Below, one piece after another: positions 1 to 9,273 of a stretch of 64,000 nt of DNA. This DNA is from Pseudomonas viridiflava (GTDB lineage Bacteria; Pseudomonadota; Gammaproteobacteria; Pseudomonadales; Pseudomonadaceae). Each line of letters opens with the position of its first letter. Position 1 is the stretch's first letter. The notes beneath the pieces were generated by a model, which did no database searches, had not been told where the DNA came from, and saw nothing but the letters and a program-made list of their open reading frames with translations. The translations under genes and the position numbers were made by a program. The DNA lies in assembly GCF_900602065.1 (NCBI RefSeq), contig NZ_UWFN01000265.1, positions 558,001-622,000 on the forward strand. The letters are read 5' to 3'.

Positions 1-1699
1 GGAAATCGATGAGTTCTGGGCGCAGCACAAGGCAGCCATCGAGGCGACCCTGCAAAGCCAGTTCGTGACCCAGGCATTGCTATGCCTCAAGCAACGCACC
101 GTGCAGCGTCACGGGTTCGATATGATCGTCAAAGCGCTGGAGCAACTGAACATCGAAACCCGGGGCGCTCGGATCGAATGGTCGATACCCGGTTTGTATC
201 TACAGCACTCTCTGTTCGACGGCCCGACCGCCCAATACTGCCCGAGCCTTTTGGTACTGAGCCATCCTGGCAAAACGCAGCGGGTGCTCTACCAGGCAGG
301 TGCGCTCAAGGCATTTATCGAGTTCGAAAACGAGGAGCTGCTCAACCGTTACCTGCGTCATGCCGCACGCAGTCAAACGTGGCGAGGTGCCCTGCTTGAT
401 TACGTCCCCGTGCGACACCACGAGCGGCTCACTTACATTCTGAAAGTCTGGGCTGGCGATCAGGCTCCCAGCGAGCCGGTTTCCCTGATGCGCCCATGGA
501 CTGACGTTTTGCTCAATCACGACACCCGCAAAGCGCTGGCGCAGGAGTTGAGCGAGCGAAACGTCACCGGCTCTCCGTTTACTCAGATAGTCAGTATGCT
601 CAGGCAAAACAGTCTCTGGAATGCGGATGACACCGTGGTTACCTCCCAGGAAGTGTCACTTCGGTACTGGACGCGGCAGCTCCATCAACTGCAGTTTCTG
701 ATCGCCCCGATGTCGATACTGCTGACGCCTGCGTTGATTGCCTCGCTGGCGACCGAACTGGGTCTAACAGCGCTGAATATCGCTTCGGCGAACCTGCCTG
801 GTGCGCGTTATGCCGAGAAGCAGCAAGCGTTGCTCAGTGCTCTGTCTGTGGGATTACTGCAATTGCCGCCTGCCATGCCCCGTCTGACCAATGCTCTGCG
901 CAAATTGGCAACACCGGTCAAACCTGCGTTAACGCCTGCGATTACTTCAGTTTCAAGCACTAAAAGTTTTAGCATCTGGCTCAACCGTTCGATGTTGAAC
1001 CGCGAAACCCGTATGGAAAGTTTTTTCAATACTGACACGGTGCTGAAAGCCTGGACCCTTCCAGGTCACGCCGGGTTCTCCACCCTGGCAGTGAAAGCCT
1101 GGAAGCTCAAACGTCAGTTTCTGCTATGGACCGCCGAAACCCGACAAGCGCGCACGCTGGTGGTCAGTAGCCACGGTTACTACCTGCCATGGAGTAAAAA
1201 TGCAGCCATCCCCAACGGCACTGAACTGCAGGTCTACGCGCCGCATGGCCATGAACTGGTCGACCCCGGATTGCATCGGGCGGTCAGTAAACAGGCAAGC
1301 CCGTTCGCCCTCCTCGATACGCAGCGCCCAACACTCGTAAGCTCGCTGGCCCATCCCTACGTCTTGACTGACAAACTGCTGGCAGGCACTTCACGGCCGG
1401 GAATGATAAAAAACTACATCCTGTCAAAATTTCAGAGTCCTTATGGCGAAAGCTATCAGGACATCAGCCATGTCGTGCGCAACTCCAATCAATCGCCGCT
1501 GCGGAACACGCTGCCACCAACCCCCATGGACGTGATGACGGTTAGAAATCGCTTCGGCATGGCACCCCCTGCTCTGGACCAGTTTTTTAATGCACTGGCT
1601 GACGCAGGTATTCACTACGACAGGATTCTGCTGCTGCATTGTCGTTGTTCAGCGTTCAAGTCGTTGTTTGGCATCGCCCCGGTGTACAGAGTGCCATGA
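1..1699 (+). CDS. DUF6543-type toxin-like protein with C-terminal Stv-like domain (5' truncated by window)
   Basis: The reading frame is open from base 2, so the true start lies upstream of the window; the GTG at 65 is internal. About 565 residues are visible. The N-terminal part, with a FWAQHKAAIEATLQSQF-like segment, resembles the start of DUF6543 (dermonecrotic-toxin-like) proteins of Pseudomonas. A hydrophobic stretch of roughly 60 residues around codons 225-290 could insert in a membrane. Near the C-terminus, SSHGYYLPW followed by APHGHELVDPG resembles the Stv putative-adhesin domain. The gene ends at a TGA before a short intergenic region. Substrate and target are unknown; the family assignment is by recall. 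Confidence 0.65.
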   Translation, partial: EIDEFWAQHKAAIEATLQSQFVTQALLCLKQRTVQRHGFDMIVKALEQLNIETRGARIEWSIPGLYLQHSLFDGPTAQYCPSLLVLSHPGKTQRVLYQAGALKAFIEFENEELLNRYLRHAARSQTWRGALLDYVPVRHHERLTYILKVWAGDQAPSEPVSLMRPWTDVLLNHDTRKALAQELSERNVTGSPFTQIVSMLRQNSLWNADDTVVTSQEVSLRYWTRQLHQLQFLIAPMSILLTPALIASLATELGLTALNIASANLPGARYAEKQQALLSALSVGLLQLPPAMPRLTNALRKLATPVKPALTPAITSVSSTKSFSIWLNRSMLNRETRMESFFNTDTVLKAWTLPGHAGFSTLAVKAWKLKRQFLLWTAETRQARTLVVSSHGYYLPWSKNAAIPNGTELQVYAPHGHELVDPGLHRAVSKQASPFALLDTQRPTLVSSLAHPYVLTDKLLAGTSRPGMIKNYILSKFQSPYGESYQDISHVVRNSNQSPLRNTLPPTPMDVMTVRNRFGMAPPALDQFFNALADAGIHYDRILLLHCRCSAFKSLFGIAPVYRVP

Positions 1700-1831
1700 G
1701 CATAAAACTACGAATTTGCTGATAGCGTGAGCTCAAAATCGGCGAAAAACATTTAATGTCGCGATAGCGAAAAGAATGGCGGCGGGCTAGCATGCCAGCT
1801 TTCACGGACAGGCAAAACAATCGGACACGTT

Positions 1832-3313
1832 ATGGCTTTTCGCTCTGCTGGCCCTTCGCAACGCTCGCTTCTGTTTACGCTGGTGATCGTGCTGGGCTGT
1901 GGCTTTCTGGCAACTTCGCTGCTCAGCTATTACGCGTCGCGCACGTCCATTCGCGACAACATCATCAATACCGAGCTGCCGCTGACGTCCGACACCGTGT
2001 ATTCGGAAATCCAGAAAGATCTGGTGCGCCCCGTGTTGATTTCTTCGATGATGGCCCGTGACACGTTCATGCGCGACTGGGTTGTGGAAGGCGAGCGCAA
2101 CCCGCAACAAATCACCCGTTACCTGAAAGAAGTCATGGACCATTACGGGGCGTTCACCTCGTTTTTCGTGTCCGACAGCACCCTGACCTATTACCAGGCC
2201 AAAGGCATCCTGAAGAAGATCGACGCCCGTGAGCCCCGGGACGTCTGGTATTACCGGGTCCGGGACATGGAGGCACCTTATGAGATCAATGTCGACCCGG
2301 ACATGGCCAACAAGGACAACCTGACCTTCTTCATCAATTACAAAGTATTCGACTACAACAACAAGTTCATCGGTGCCACGGGCGTCGGCCTGACCGTCGA
2401 TGCGGTCATCAAGTTGATCGACCGCTATCAACAGCGTTATCAGCGCAGCGTGTATTTCGTCGATACCTTTGGCCGTATCGTCCTGACCGGTGCCGACGGT
2501 GGCCCGCAAGGCGCGGCTATTGGCGAGTCCATCACTCAACTGCCGAGCATGTCCGACCTGCTCAGCAAAATGCCCAAACCGCTCAGCGGCACTTACGAGC
2601 ACCGGGTCAATGGCAAGGAACACTTCCTTAACGTGCGTTACATACCGGAGCTGAACTGGTATTTGTTCGTCGACAAGGAAGAAGAGTCTGCGCTGAACGA
2701 CATACGCCACTCGCTGTACCTGAATCTGTTTATTTGCCTGGTCATCACGCTGATAGTGGTTTATCTGCTGAATCTGGTGGTCAGCCGCTTCCAGTACCGG
2801 ATCGAAGCCCAGGCGACCCTCGACAGCCTTACCGGTTTGCCCAACCGTCGCGGTTTTAACCTCTGGGCACTCAAGACTCTCAAGGATGCGCAGCGCGAGT
2901 CACGCCCGCTGACGGCGATGCTCCTGGACCTGGACCACTTCAAACGGCTCAATGACACGCACGGCCATCTGGCGGGCGATGAAGTACTCGCCGGCTTCGC
3001 TGACGATCTTAAAAGCTGTCTACGTCAGTCGGACATCATTTGTCGCTGGGGAGGTGAAGAGTTCATCATCCTGCTCAAGGGCACCGATACCGCTAATGCC
3101 CATGACGTCGCGGAAAAAATTCGTTTACTGGCCGAGCAGCACGCCTACATTTTCGCCGGTCAGCCGCTGCACGTGACAGTCAGCATTGGCCTGAGTCAGT
3201 TACGTCCCGATGACACGTTGCAAAGCCTGATCGCACGCGCGGACAGCGCGCTTTACCGCGCCAAGCAAAACGGTCGAAACCAGATCTGCATGGAGACGTT
3301 GCCTGTTTCATGA
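1832..3313 (+). CDS. Membrane-bound diguanylate cyclase (periplasmic Cache sensor + GGEEF)
   Basis: 493 residues. A transmembrane helix (about 12-34), a periplasmic region of about 260 residues with dCache character, a second helix (about 295-316) and a C-terminal GGDEF domain. The active-site signature is GGEEF at 407-411. RQSD at 398-401, five residues before it, fits the RxxD inhibitory c-di-GMP site, so the enzyme should be active and product-inhibited. It would make c-di-GMP from two GTP at the inner membrane in response to a periplasmic ligand. Its stop overlaps the start of the next small gene (ATGA), which implies translational coupling. The ligand cannot be inferred. Confidence 0.9.
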   Translation: MAFRSAGPSQRSLLFTLVIVLGCGFLATSLLSYYASRTSIRDNIINTELPLTSDTVYSEIQKDLVRPVLISSMMARDTFMRDWVVEGERNPQQITRYLKEVMDHYGAFTSFFVSDSTLTYYQAKGILKKIDAREPRDVWYYRVRDMEAPYEINVDPDMANKDNLTFFINYKVFDYNNKFIGATGVGLTVDAVIKLIDRYQQRYQRSVYFVDTFGRIVLTGADGGPQGAAIGESITQLPSMSDLLSKMPKPLSGTYEHRVNGKEHFLNVRYIPELNWYLFVDKEEESALNDIRHSLYLNLFICLVITLIVVYLLNLVVSRFQYRIEAQATLDSLTGLPNRRGFNLWALKTLKDAQRESRPLTAMLLDLDHFKRLNDTHGHLAGDEVLAGFADDLKSCLRQSDIICRWGGEEFIILLKGTDTANAHDVAEKIRLLAEQHAYIFAGQPLHVTVSIGLSQLRPDDTLQSLIARADSALYRAKQNGRNQICMETLPVS

Positions 3314-3543
3314 ATACCTCAGCCGATACCGCGCAACACTGTCCTGCCTGTGGTGCAAGCAATGCCTGCACCCTGGCCGACCCGCGCACGGCGGATCAGG
3401 CGTGCTGGTGTTTTTCGGTGAGCATCGACCCGGCGGTGATCCAGGCCCTGCCGCAAGAACTGCGCAACAAAGCCTGCCTGTGCCCGCGTTGCGCGGGGAT
3501 CAGTGATGCGCTTTCGGATAAGACTGACCCGTGCCCCGACTGA
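3310..3543 (+). CDS. Cysteine-rich CWC family protein
   Basis: 77 residues with eight cysteines, including CPACGASNAC, ACWC and CLCPRCAG. This matches the small cysteine-rich CWC family that often sits beside the 16S rRNA pseudouridine synthase gene in proteobacteria. The paired Cys-x2-Cys motifs suggest zinc or Fe-S binding. The start overlaps the stop of the diguanylate cyclase by four bases. No biochemical function is established for the family. Confidence 0.75.
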   Translation: MNTSADTAQHCPACGASNACTLADPRTADQACWCFSVSIDPAVIQALPQELRNKACLCPRCAGISDALSDKTDPCPD

Positions 3544-3653
3544 ACCCTGTGGGAAACTCTATGTTAGCCCGCGATCCGTGCTCGGCTCCCACAGAATTCG
3601 CGAAAAGGCCGGTGCATGCAAAAATCCTTCGCCCATGGTTAATGGCGCCTGAT

Positions 3654-3729
3654 CTGTAGGAGCTGCCGAAGGCTGCGAATTGCGGTGTGTCAGAAAAACC
3701 GCCTTCGCAGCCTTCGGCAGCTCCTACAG
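3654..3729. repeat. REP pair (GTAGGAGCTGCCGAAGGCTGCGA family)
   Basis: Two near-perfect inverted arms, CTGTAGGAGCTGCCGAAGG and its complement ending CTCCTACAG, separated by about 30 bases. The same arms recur at 6070, 7825, 13923, 36011, 40324, 46107 and 49356. Intergenic between the CWC gene and rsuA. Confidence 0.9.
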
Positions 3730-3828
3730 GAAACTGTCCGGATCAGCGACAGTACTCACTCGAGCTAATGGATCTTGCGCGGGAACAGGTAACATACCCG
3801 CCCTCCTCGCCATCACACTAAAATCTCC

Positions 3829-4521
3829 ATGCGCCTCGACCGTTTTCTCAGCAACCTGCCGCGTTTCAATCGCAAAGACGTACGTCTGGCGTTGATTGGC
3901 GGGCGGGTCAAGGTGGACGGGGTACAGGTCAGCGATCCGCATCACGATGTGCGCGAGTTCAGCCGGGTAGAGTTCGATGATGCAGTCCTGCAAGCTGGCA
4001 AGCCTGCGCGCTACTTCATGCTGCACAAACCTCAGGGCTGCGTCAGCGCCACCACCGACCCGCAACACCCCACGGTGCTGGACTTGCTGCACGAGCCCGA
4101 CAAGCACGAACTGCACATCGCCGGACGGCTGGATTTCAATACCACCGGGCTGATGCTGCTTACCAACGACGGCCAGTGGTCACGACGCCTGACCCAACCG
4201 CAGACCAAGCTGCCGAAAGTGTATTACGTCGAAACAGAGCAAGTGATCGATGAGCGGTATGTACAGACTTTTGCCGAAGGCTTGTACTTCGCCTTTGAAG
4301 ACCTCACCACCCAACCCGCACAGCTGACCGTACTCGGTCCGCGTTGCGCAAGATTGAGCATCGTCGAAGGCCGCTACCATCAGATCAAGCGCATGTTCGG
4401 CCATTTCGATAACAAAGTCCTGCGTCTGCATCGGGAAAGCATGGCTCATCTGAAGCTCGACCCAGAACTCGAACCAGGTCAATACCGCGCGCTAGAGCCT
4501 TCGGAAATTCAGGGCGTATAA
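3829..4521 (+). CDS. rsuA: 16S rRNA pseudouridine(516) synthase RsuA
   Basis: 230 residues, the usual RsuA length. An N-terminal S4-like RNA-binding domain (about 1-45, MRLDRFLSNLPRFNRKDVR) precedes the catalytic domain with GRLDFNTTGLMLLTNDG; the catalytic aspartate is D102, the same number as in E. coli RsuA. The C-terminal EGRYHQIKRMFG motif is also typical. It isomerises U516 of 16S rRNA in small-subunit precursors. RsuA and RluB/E/F are related; length and the S4 domain favour RsuA. Confidence 0.88.
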   Translation: MRLDRFLSNLPRFNRKDVRLALIGGRVKVDGVQVSDPHHDVREFSRVEFDDAVLQAGKPARYFMLHKPQGCVSATTDPQHPTVLDLLHEPDKHELHIAGRLDFNTTGLMLLTNDGQWSRRLTQPQTKLPKVYYVETEQVIDERYVQTFAEGLYFAFEDLTTQPAQLTVLGPRCARLSIVEGRYHQIKRMFGHFDNKVLRLHRESMAHLKLDPELEPGQYRALEPSEIQGV

Positions 4522-4822
4522 ACCTTTCCCTACCGCTCGGCAGACCGGCCAAACAAACTACGAACGGCACTTGCGGGTTACCGGATCCACTGCTTGAATC
4601 CAATCATCGGTCCACATGTGACCGGTGAGTCATGTGTGTATTCCAAGAAACCTTTTGCCGCCCCGAGCCAACGCTCACGGCAAATCGCCCGCCAATAATA
4701 AAACCTGTCGGCAAGATCGTTTCGGATCGACAAGGGCCCCTTTGCAAGGCAATGCCTACCTGTCACGAAACTCGTGCAACGTTGTTTGCGCGCACATATT
4801 GTTTACGCCAGGAGACACACAT
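4522..4822. other. Intergenic region upstream of phaG
   Basis: About 300 bases with no convincing gene. An in-frame extension of phaG from a GTG at 4625 exists, but it lacks a ribosome-binding site and is not PhaG-like, so this is probably leader and promoter sequence. No clear sigma-54 or sigma-70 box was found. Confidence 0.4.
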
Positions 4823-5716
4823 ATGAGGCCAGAAATCGCTGTGCTTGATATACAGGGAGAGTTTCGGGTTTACACGGAGTTCTATCGGGCAGAGGCGGCC
4901 GAAAAGACCATCATCATGGTCAACGGCTCACTGGCCACCACTGCATCGTTCGCCCAGACCGTGCGCAACCTGCACCCGCAATTCAACGTCGTGCTCTACG
5001 ATCAGCCTTACGCGGGCAAATCCAAGCCGCACAACCTGAACGAAAGGCCACTGACCAAAGAGCTGGAAGGGCAAATCCTGCTGGAGCTGATCGACCATTT
5101 CAACGCTGAACACGTCATGTCGTTCTCGTGGGGTGGCGCGGCCACGCTTGTTGCTCTGTCCCACAGGCCCAAACGAATCGAAAAGGCTGTGATCAGCTCG
5201 TTCTCCCCCGTGATCAACGTACACATGCGCGATTATCTGGAACGCGGCATCACCCACCTCAGCGTCCATGACCGCTACGAGGTCGGCAATCTGGTCAACA
5301 GCACCATCGGCAAACACCTGCCGCCGTTGTTCAAGCGCTTCAATCATCGTCACGTGAGTAACCTGGACACACACGAATACGACCAGATGCACTTTCACAT
5401 CAACGACGTACTGACCCTGGATACCGCGAACTACCTGACGGTCGCGCAGAACATTAACGTGCCGGTGCTGTTTCTTAACGGTGAGTGGGACGAGTACACC
5501 GCTGCCACCGACGCCCGGTTGTTCGCCCCGGTTATCCAGCACAGCACCTTCAGCACCCTGCAGAGCACCGGGCACTTTCTGGACATGGAGCACAAATCCG
5601 CTTGCCGCGACTCGCGGGACGCGCTGATGGACTTCCTGACTCCACAACCTGAGTCCCGCAGCCGATCAACCTACCACTACCAACAGGCCCAAACCGTACA
5701 TGCTTTCGCCCTCTGA
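4823..5716 (+). CDS. phaG: PhaG: (R)-3-hydroxyacyl-ACP thioesterase/transacylase for mcl-PHA supply
   Basis: 297 residues from the ATG at 4823, preceded by an AGGAG about eight bases upstream. The alpha/beta-hydrolase-fold sequence closely follows Pseudomonas PhaG from the MRPEIAVLDIQG start to the HAFAL end. The nucleophile is S102 in SFSWGGA; D in NGEWDEYT and H in STGHFLDME complete the triad. PhaG diverts (R)-3-hydroxyacyl-ACP from fatty-acid synthesis to medium-chain polyhydroxyalkanoate synthesis. RhlA (HAA synthase) is the close paralogue, but both ends of the protein match PhaG better. The longer reading frame from 4625 is rejected. Confidence 0.9.
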   Translation: MRPEIAVLDIQGEFRVYTEFYRAEAAEKTIIMVNGSLATTASFAQTVRNLHPQFNVVLYDQPYAGKSKPHNLNERPLTKELEGQILLELIDHFNAEHVMSFSWGGAATLVALSHRPKRIEKAVISSFSPVINVHMRDYLERGITHLSVHDRYEVGNLVNSTIGKHLPPLFKRFNHRHVSNLDTHEYDQMHFHINDVLTLDTANYLTVAQNINVPVLFLNGEWDEYTAATDARLFAPVIQHSTFSTLQSTGHFLDMEHKSACRDSRDALMDFLTPQPESRSRSTYHYQQAQTVHAFAL

Positions 5717-5881
5717 ACCTGACGCACGACCGAGCAAGGGAACCCATCCGCCCGTGCAGCATGCACAGACAAGCGCGGATGGGCTCCGTTCGGCATTAGT
5801 TTTCAAGGGATTAAAACAGGAGGAGAGAAATTAGCGCTTCAATTCAGCGTGCCGTTCTGGTACAAAGTCAGCCGCTTCAGA

Positions 5882-5955
5882 GCGGGTGTAGTTTAGTGGT
5901 AAAACGAAAGCTTCCCAAGCTTTAGTTGAGGGTTCGATTCCCTCCACCCGCTCCA
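5882..5955 (+). tRNA. tRNA-Gly (anticodon CCC)
   Basis: A 74-base cloverleaf with encoded CCA. The acceptor GCGGGTG (5882-5888) pairs with CACCCGC (5945-5951). The anticodon stem AAAGC/GCTTT encloses loop TTCCCAA, giving anticodon CCC. The T arm is GAGGG-TTCGATT-CCCTC. It stands alone between phaG and a REP pair. Confidence 0.95.
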
Positions 5956-6069
5956 TTTCCTTCAAGGCTTTTGGGCCTTTCTTGCATCACCTCTGTACCT
6001 TCCTGCTTATTCTTATCGCTTCAGCCGCACTCGCCTAAAAACCGCGTAAATACCTGACTGCACTGTTCC

Positions 6070-6142
6070 CTGTAGGAGCTGCCGAAGGCTGCGATAGCGG
6101 TGTGTCAGGATAAATGCTTCGCAGCCTTCGGCAGCTCCTACA
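6070..6142. repeat. REP pair
   Basis: Inverted arms CTGTAGGAGCTGCCGAAGG ... CCTTCGGCAGCTCCTACA around a central segment, in the gap between tRNA-Gly and the OsmC gene. Same family as at 3654. Confidence 0.9.
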
Positions 6143-6228
6143 AGGAATGCGTTTCAAAAATGGCGTGCAGCATTGATGAGCCTTCGCGGTAACATCATTG
6201 CCGGGCACCTTTTCCCCGGGAGCAGCAA

Positions 6229-6711
6229 ATGGCAGACAAAACACACCACTACGCAGTACAGGTCACCTGGACTGGCAACGAAGGCACCGGAACTTCGTCC
6301 TACCGTGGTTACAGTCGATCACATGTCATTAAAGCCAACGGCAAACCATCCATTGAAGGTTCGTCCGACCCAAGCTTCCGTGGTGATCCAGCACGCTGGA
6401 ACCCCGAGGAATTGCTGCTCGCATCTTTATCGGCCTGTCACAAACTCTGGTATTTGGGCCTGTGCGCCGAAGCAGGGATTGTGGTGCTTGAATATGAAGA
6501 CCATGCAGAAGGCACAATGATTGAGGAGAGCAATGGCGCGGGCCAGTTCACCTCGGTTGTATTAAAGCCGAACGTCATTTTGGCTGCGGGCTCCGACGTC
6601 GACAAAGCCCATACCTTGCACCACATAGCCCATGAGAAATGCTTCATCGCGCGCTCGGTGAATTTCCCGGTCAGCCATGCGCCGGTCATTTCGGTCACTG
6701 CAGATAAATAG
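6229..6711 (+). CDS. OsmC/Ohr family protein
   Basis: 160 residues. The two redox cysteines of the family are visible: C70 in LSACHKLWYL and C138 in HEKCFIARSVNFPV. NPEELLLASLSAC is the typical helix before the first cysteine. Members reduce organic or fatty-acid hydroperoxides in the cytoplasm. The spacing and HEKCFIARS sequence resemble the YhfA/OsmC-like branch rather than classical Ohr. An upstream GGGAGCAGCAA serves as ribosome-binding site. No partner gene adjoins it. Confidence 0.85.
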   Translation: MADKTHHYAVQVTWTGNEGTGTSSYRGYSRSHVIKANGKPSIEGSSDPSFRGDPARWNPEELLLASLSACHKLWYLGLCAEAGIVVLEYEDHAEGTMIEESNGAGQFTSVVLKPNVILAAGSDVDKAHTLHHIAHEKCFIARSVNFPVSHAPVISVTADK

Positions 6712-6778
6712 ACAGCCAAGGGGGGCGTCGCCAGCGCACTACCCTCCACAGCATAAATACCTGAATACGCCGTTTCCC

Positions 6779-6864
6779 GTGGGAGCGAATTCATTCGCGA
6801 AGGCATCCGGTCTGTAAAACCTCTGTGTCTGACACAACGCTTTCGCGAATGAATTCGCTCTCAC
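6779..6864. repeat. REP-like inverted repeat, GAATTCATTCGCGAA family
   Basis: Arms GTGGGAGCGAATTCATTCGC and its near-complement ending GAATTCGCTCTCAC, about 40 bases apart. Same family as 12376-12464 and unrelated in sequence to the GTAGGAGCTGCC REPs. Lies between the OsmC gene and the convergent Bro-N gene. Confidence 0.75.
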
Positions 6865-6888
6865 TGATTTGGCGTTTACAACCTCTGA

Positions 6889-7404
6889 TTACATCGACAA
6901 AAACCGCGTCGCCCTTTTCCACCACGGGCGTTTCTCGCGGGTTTCGTGCAGCAGGATGTTGGGCATGTCTCGCAGACGAATCCACGACTCGTCCTGCCAA
7001 TGCAGCAGGTTCATCGAGGCACCGTCCCAATCCAGCACACCGAGGATTGGGCGTTCGGTGCGGCCGGGATTTTGGATGTCACGCAACACAGGCACGACCT
7101 GCAGCGTCAGCCATTCGCGCAGTTCACGATTTTGCGCAGAGGGGTGATAAATCAGTAATGCGTAGGCGCCGGACTCGTTAACCATCAGGGTGTCCTGAGT
7201 CGAGCCATAGCGGTGCAGCGGCAAGGTGCGACACTCATCACGTCCGAGCTTGCGGGTTTTGCGCTCGTCGATGAACAGGCCCATCAAGCGGCCCAGATCG
7301 CGTGCGCAGAACCAGGCCTGGTTTTCCAGCATGAGCGCGTGGAGCGGGAGGGTTTGGCGGGTGAATAGGGTTGGGATGAAAGGTGTCGTTTCAGTTGTCG
7401 GCAT
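6889..7404 (-). CDS. Bro-N domain protein (phage-antirepressor-like)
   Basis: 171 residues. The N-terminal half (LENQAWFCARDLGRLMG ... TLMVNESGAYALLIYHPSAQNRELREWLTLQVVPVLRDI) is a Bro-N DNA-binding domain as in phage antirepressors. The last 60 residues are not recognised. No phage genes lie next to it, so it may be a domesticated regulator. The start is preceded by AAGAG and by an unusual foldable leader (7431-7533), which may control its expression. Confidence 0.7.
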   Translation of the reverse strand: MPTTETTPFIPTLFTRQTLPLHALMLENQAWFCARDLGRLMGLFIDERKTRKLGRDECRTLPLHRYGSTQDTLMVNESGAYALLIYHPSAQNRELREWLTLQVVPVLRDIQNPGRTERPILGVLDWDGASMNLLHWQDESWIRLRDMPNILLHETREKRPWWKRATRFLSM

Positions 7405-7430
7405 CAGTCTATTTCTCTTTGCTGGTTAGA

Positions 7431-7533
7431 CTGCCAGCTACCGTCGCCAAACGAATAGGGTGGCAGTTGTACGCAGGTTGGCGAACCGGAGCAAAGAACC
7501 GGCAGACCCGAAGGTCTCCCACGTACAACCGCC
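7431..7533 (-). ncRNA. Candidate structured leader RNA upstream of the Bro-N gene
   Basis: Read on the minus strand. An outer stem is formed by 7522-7533 and 7462-7473, with core GTTGTACG/CGTACAAC. It encloses a hairpin AGACC-TTCG-GGTCT (7504-7517), which has the very stable C(UUCG)G tetraloop, and a second hairpin GGTT-CGCC-AACC (7476-7487). The 3' side of the outer stem (7462-7466) can instead pair with 7431-7436 (CTGCCA/TGGCAG) nearer the start codon, so two exclusive folds are possible. The UUCG loop appears only on the minus strand, which matches transcription into the Bro-N gene. Structure and function are inferred by eye. Confidence 0.5.
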
Positions 7534-7824
7534 ATAGCGGATCACGGGCAATAACTGCCCGCTTCCGAATGGTACACGCTATACATCATTGCTAGCCGGA
7601 TCGCCAAATCCAGTGCTGAGTTATTCAGCAGCTGCGGAGGGTACGGCGCGGCGTTTGGTCAGGCAAGGCAAGAAATGTAAAAACCGGGCCATCGAACCAG
7701 CAGTGTCCATTGGGGACAAGCAGCAGAACTCGATGCCAAGAGCAGCGCGCATCCCTAAATTCGATTTAGTGGTTATAGTCACCACCATTTCAAGCATTCA
7801 ACCAATGCCTGACTGCACCGTTTT

Positions 7825-7898
7825 CTGTAGGAGCTGCCGAAGGCTGCGATCGCGGTGTGTCAGGATAAATGTTTCGCAGCCTTCGGCAGCTCCTACAG
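7825..7898. repeat. REP pair
   Basis: Inverted CTGTAGGAGCTGCCGAAGG arms as at 3654, within the 590-base gap between the Bro-N gene and the carboxypeptidase gene. Apart from the leader, this repeat and the next one, that gap holds no supported gene. Confidence 0.9.
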
Positions 7899-7930
7899 AA
7901 AATGCATTTCAACCCAGTAGTTTGCATATT

Positions 7931-7975
7931 GTTAGCGAGGCGGAGCGTCAGGTATACCGCCTCGCCAACAAGTTG
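7931..7975. repeat. Short inverted repeat (GTTRGCGAGGCGG family)
   Basis: GTTAGCGAGGCGG and CCGCCTCGCCAAC face each other about 19 bases apart, just downstream of the carboxypeptidase gene. Related to the repeat at 18973-19043, whose arms read AACTTGTTGGCGAGGCG. It may also act as a transcription-end hairpin. Confidence 0.6.
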
Positions 7976-7994
7976 CCTTCTACAAAAATAGACT

Positions 7995-9173
7995 TCAATC
8001 CTCTGCGAACCCCGCAAACCACCCGTGAAACAGCAACCGCACCGCATCCGTCCAGCGGTTCCACCAGCTTCCTGCTTCAACACCTTCCAACGCGATCAAC
8101 GGCCGGGTTGCCAGTTTCTGCTCGCCATCAAATACGTCAATGCTGCCGACCACTGCGCCTTTATCCACAGGGGCAATCAGCGGGGCATCGATGCGGACGC
8201 GGGTTTCAGGCTTGTGCGAACCCTTGGGCGTCGTCAGCGTAATGTCGTCTAGAACGCCCACGGCAAGGGTATTTTCAGTGCCCTTCCAGACTCTCGGATG
8301 GCTCAACGGCTGAAGCGCTTTCTCGAAGGTCTGGTTTTCGTAAAAGCGGAAACCATAGGTAAGGAGTTTCTCGGTATCCGTCGCACGGGCCAGCGCTGAA
8401 CTGGAGCCGAACACCGCAGTGATCAACCGCCGACCATCCCTCACGGCGGAGGTGACCATGCAGTAACCTGCCGCTTCGGTGTGCCCGGTCTTGAGGCCGT
8501 CAACGGTTTTGTCACGCCAGAGCAGCAAGTTGCGATTGGGTTGCCGAATACCGTTCCAGGTGAAGTGCTTTTTCTTGTAGAGCGGGTAGTACGCCGACTC
8601 GTCGTTGATGATGGACTGGGCCAGCATCGCCATGTCATGAGCGGACGAGTAATGGTCGGGTTCCGGCAGGCCTGTCGGGTTATCGAAGTGCGTGTTGCTC
8701 AGCCCAAGGCTTTGCGCCGTTTTGTTCATCAGGCTGGCGAAGCTGTCGGTGCTGCCCGCGATGTGTTCGGCCAGCGCCACGCTGGCATCGTTGCCGGAGT
8801 CGATGACGATGCCTTGCAGCAGGTCGTGAACGCTGACGGTACTGCCCGGATCGAGGAACATTCTGGAGCCTTCGGTGCGCCAGGCGTTTTCGCTGACGGT
8901 GACCAGTTCGTCCGGTTTTAATTGCCCGGCCTGAATATCCCGGGTGGCCACGTACACCGTCATTAGCTTGGTCAGACTGGCGGGAGGCAAACGCTCGTCC
9001 GCGTCGTGCTCGACGATGACATGACCCGTGTTGGCGTCCATCAACACCCAGGCGCTCGCTGACAACTGGGGCGGCGAAGGAATCATGGCCCCCCGAGACG
9101 GAGCGGCCACGCCGACATTCGCCCAGAGGGTGCAAACGCAGATCAGGCTGATCCGCAATATCAGTGGTTTCAC
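7995..9173 (-). CDS. D-alanyl-D-alanine carboxypeptidase (PBP5/6 type, DacA/DacC-like)
   Basis: 392 residues from a GTG start with a Sec signal peptide (about 1-23). It has the three penicillin-binding motifs: S66-LTK (SxxK), SGN at 126-128 and KTG at 228-230. After these comes the beta-rich PBP5 C-terminal domain, and the final residues form an amphipathic helix-like tail (NRWTDAVRLLFHGWFAGF) for membrane attachment. It trims the terminal D-Ala of peptidoglycan pentapeptides in the periplasm. Pseudomonas usually has a second copy near rlpA/lipB; this locus lacks those neighbours. Confidence 0.9.
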   Translation of the reverse strand: MKPLILRISLICVCTLWANVGVAAPSRGAMIPSPPQLSASAWVLMDANTGHVIVEHDADERLPPASLTKLMTVYVATRDIQAGQLKPDELVTVSENAWRTEGSRMFLDPGSTVSVHDLLQGIVIDSGNDASVALAEHIAGSTDSFASLMNKTAQSLGLSNTHFDNPTGLPEPDHYSSAHDMAMLAQSIINDESAYYPLYKKKHFTWNGIRQPNRNLLLWRDKTVDGLKTGHTEAAGYCMVTSAVRDGRRLITAVFGSSSALARATDTEKLLTYGFRFYENQTFEKALQPLSHPRVWKGTENTLAVGVLDDITLTTPKGSHKPETRVRIDAPLIAPVDKGAVVGSIDVFDGEQKLATRPLIALEGVEAGSWWNRWTDAVRLLFHGWFAGFAED

Positions 9174-9273
9174 AGAAACAGGTCCGGGTTGGCAGAGGGT
9201 CCGCCAAACTAGGTGATGACCTGTCCCGTCTCAAATTAAGCAAAGTTAAGAAAAGTTTAAGCGCGCCAACGCG

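Noticed and set aside
4625..4822. N-terminal extension of PhaG
   Set aside because: PhaG homologues start at MRPEIAV, which here has a good ribosome-binding site; the extension is not protein-like.
7589..8242. 217-codon frame across the REP pair and the carboxypeptidase 3' end
   Set aside because: It runs through a REP pair and is antisense to the real gene; no ribosome-binding site.
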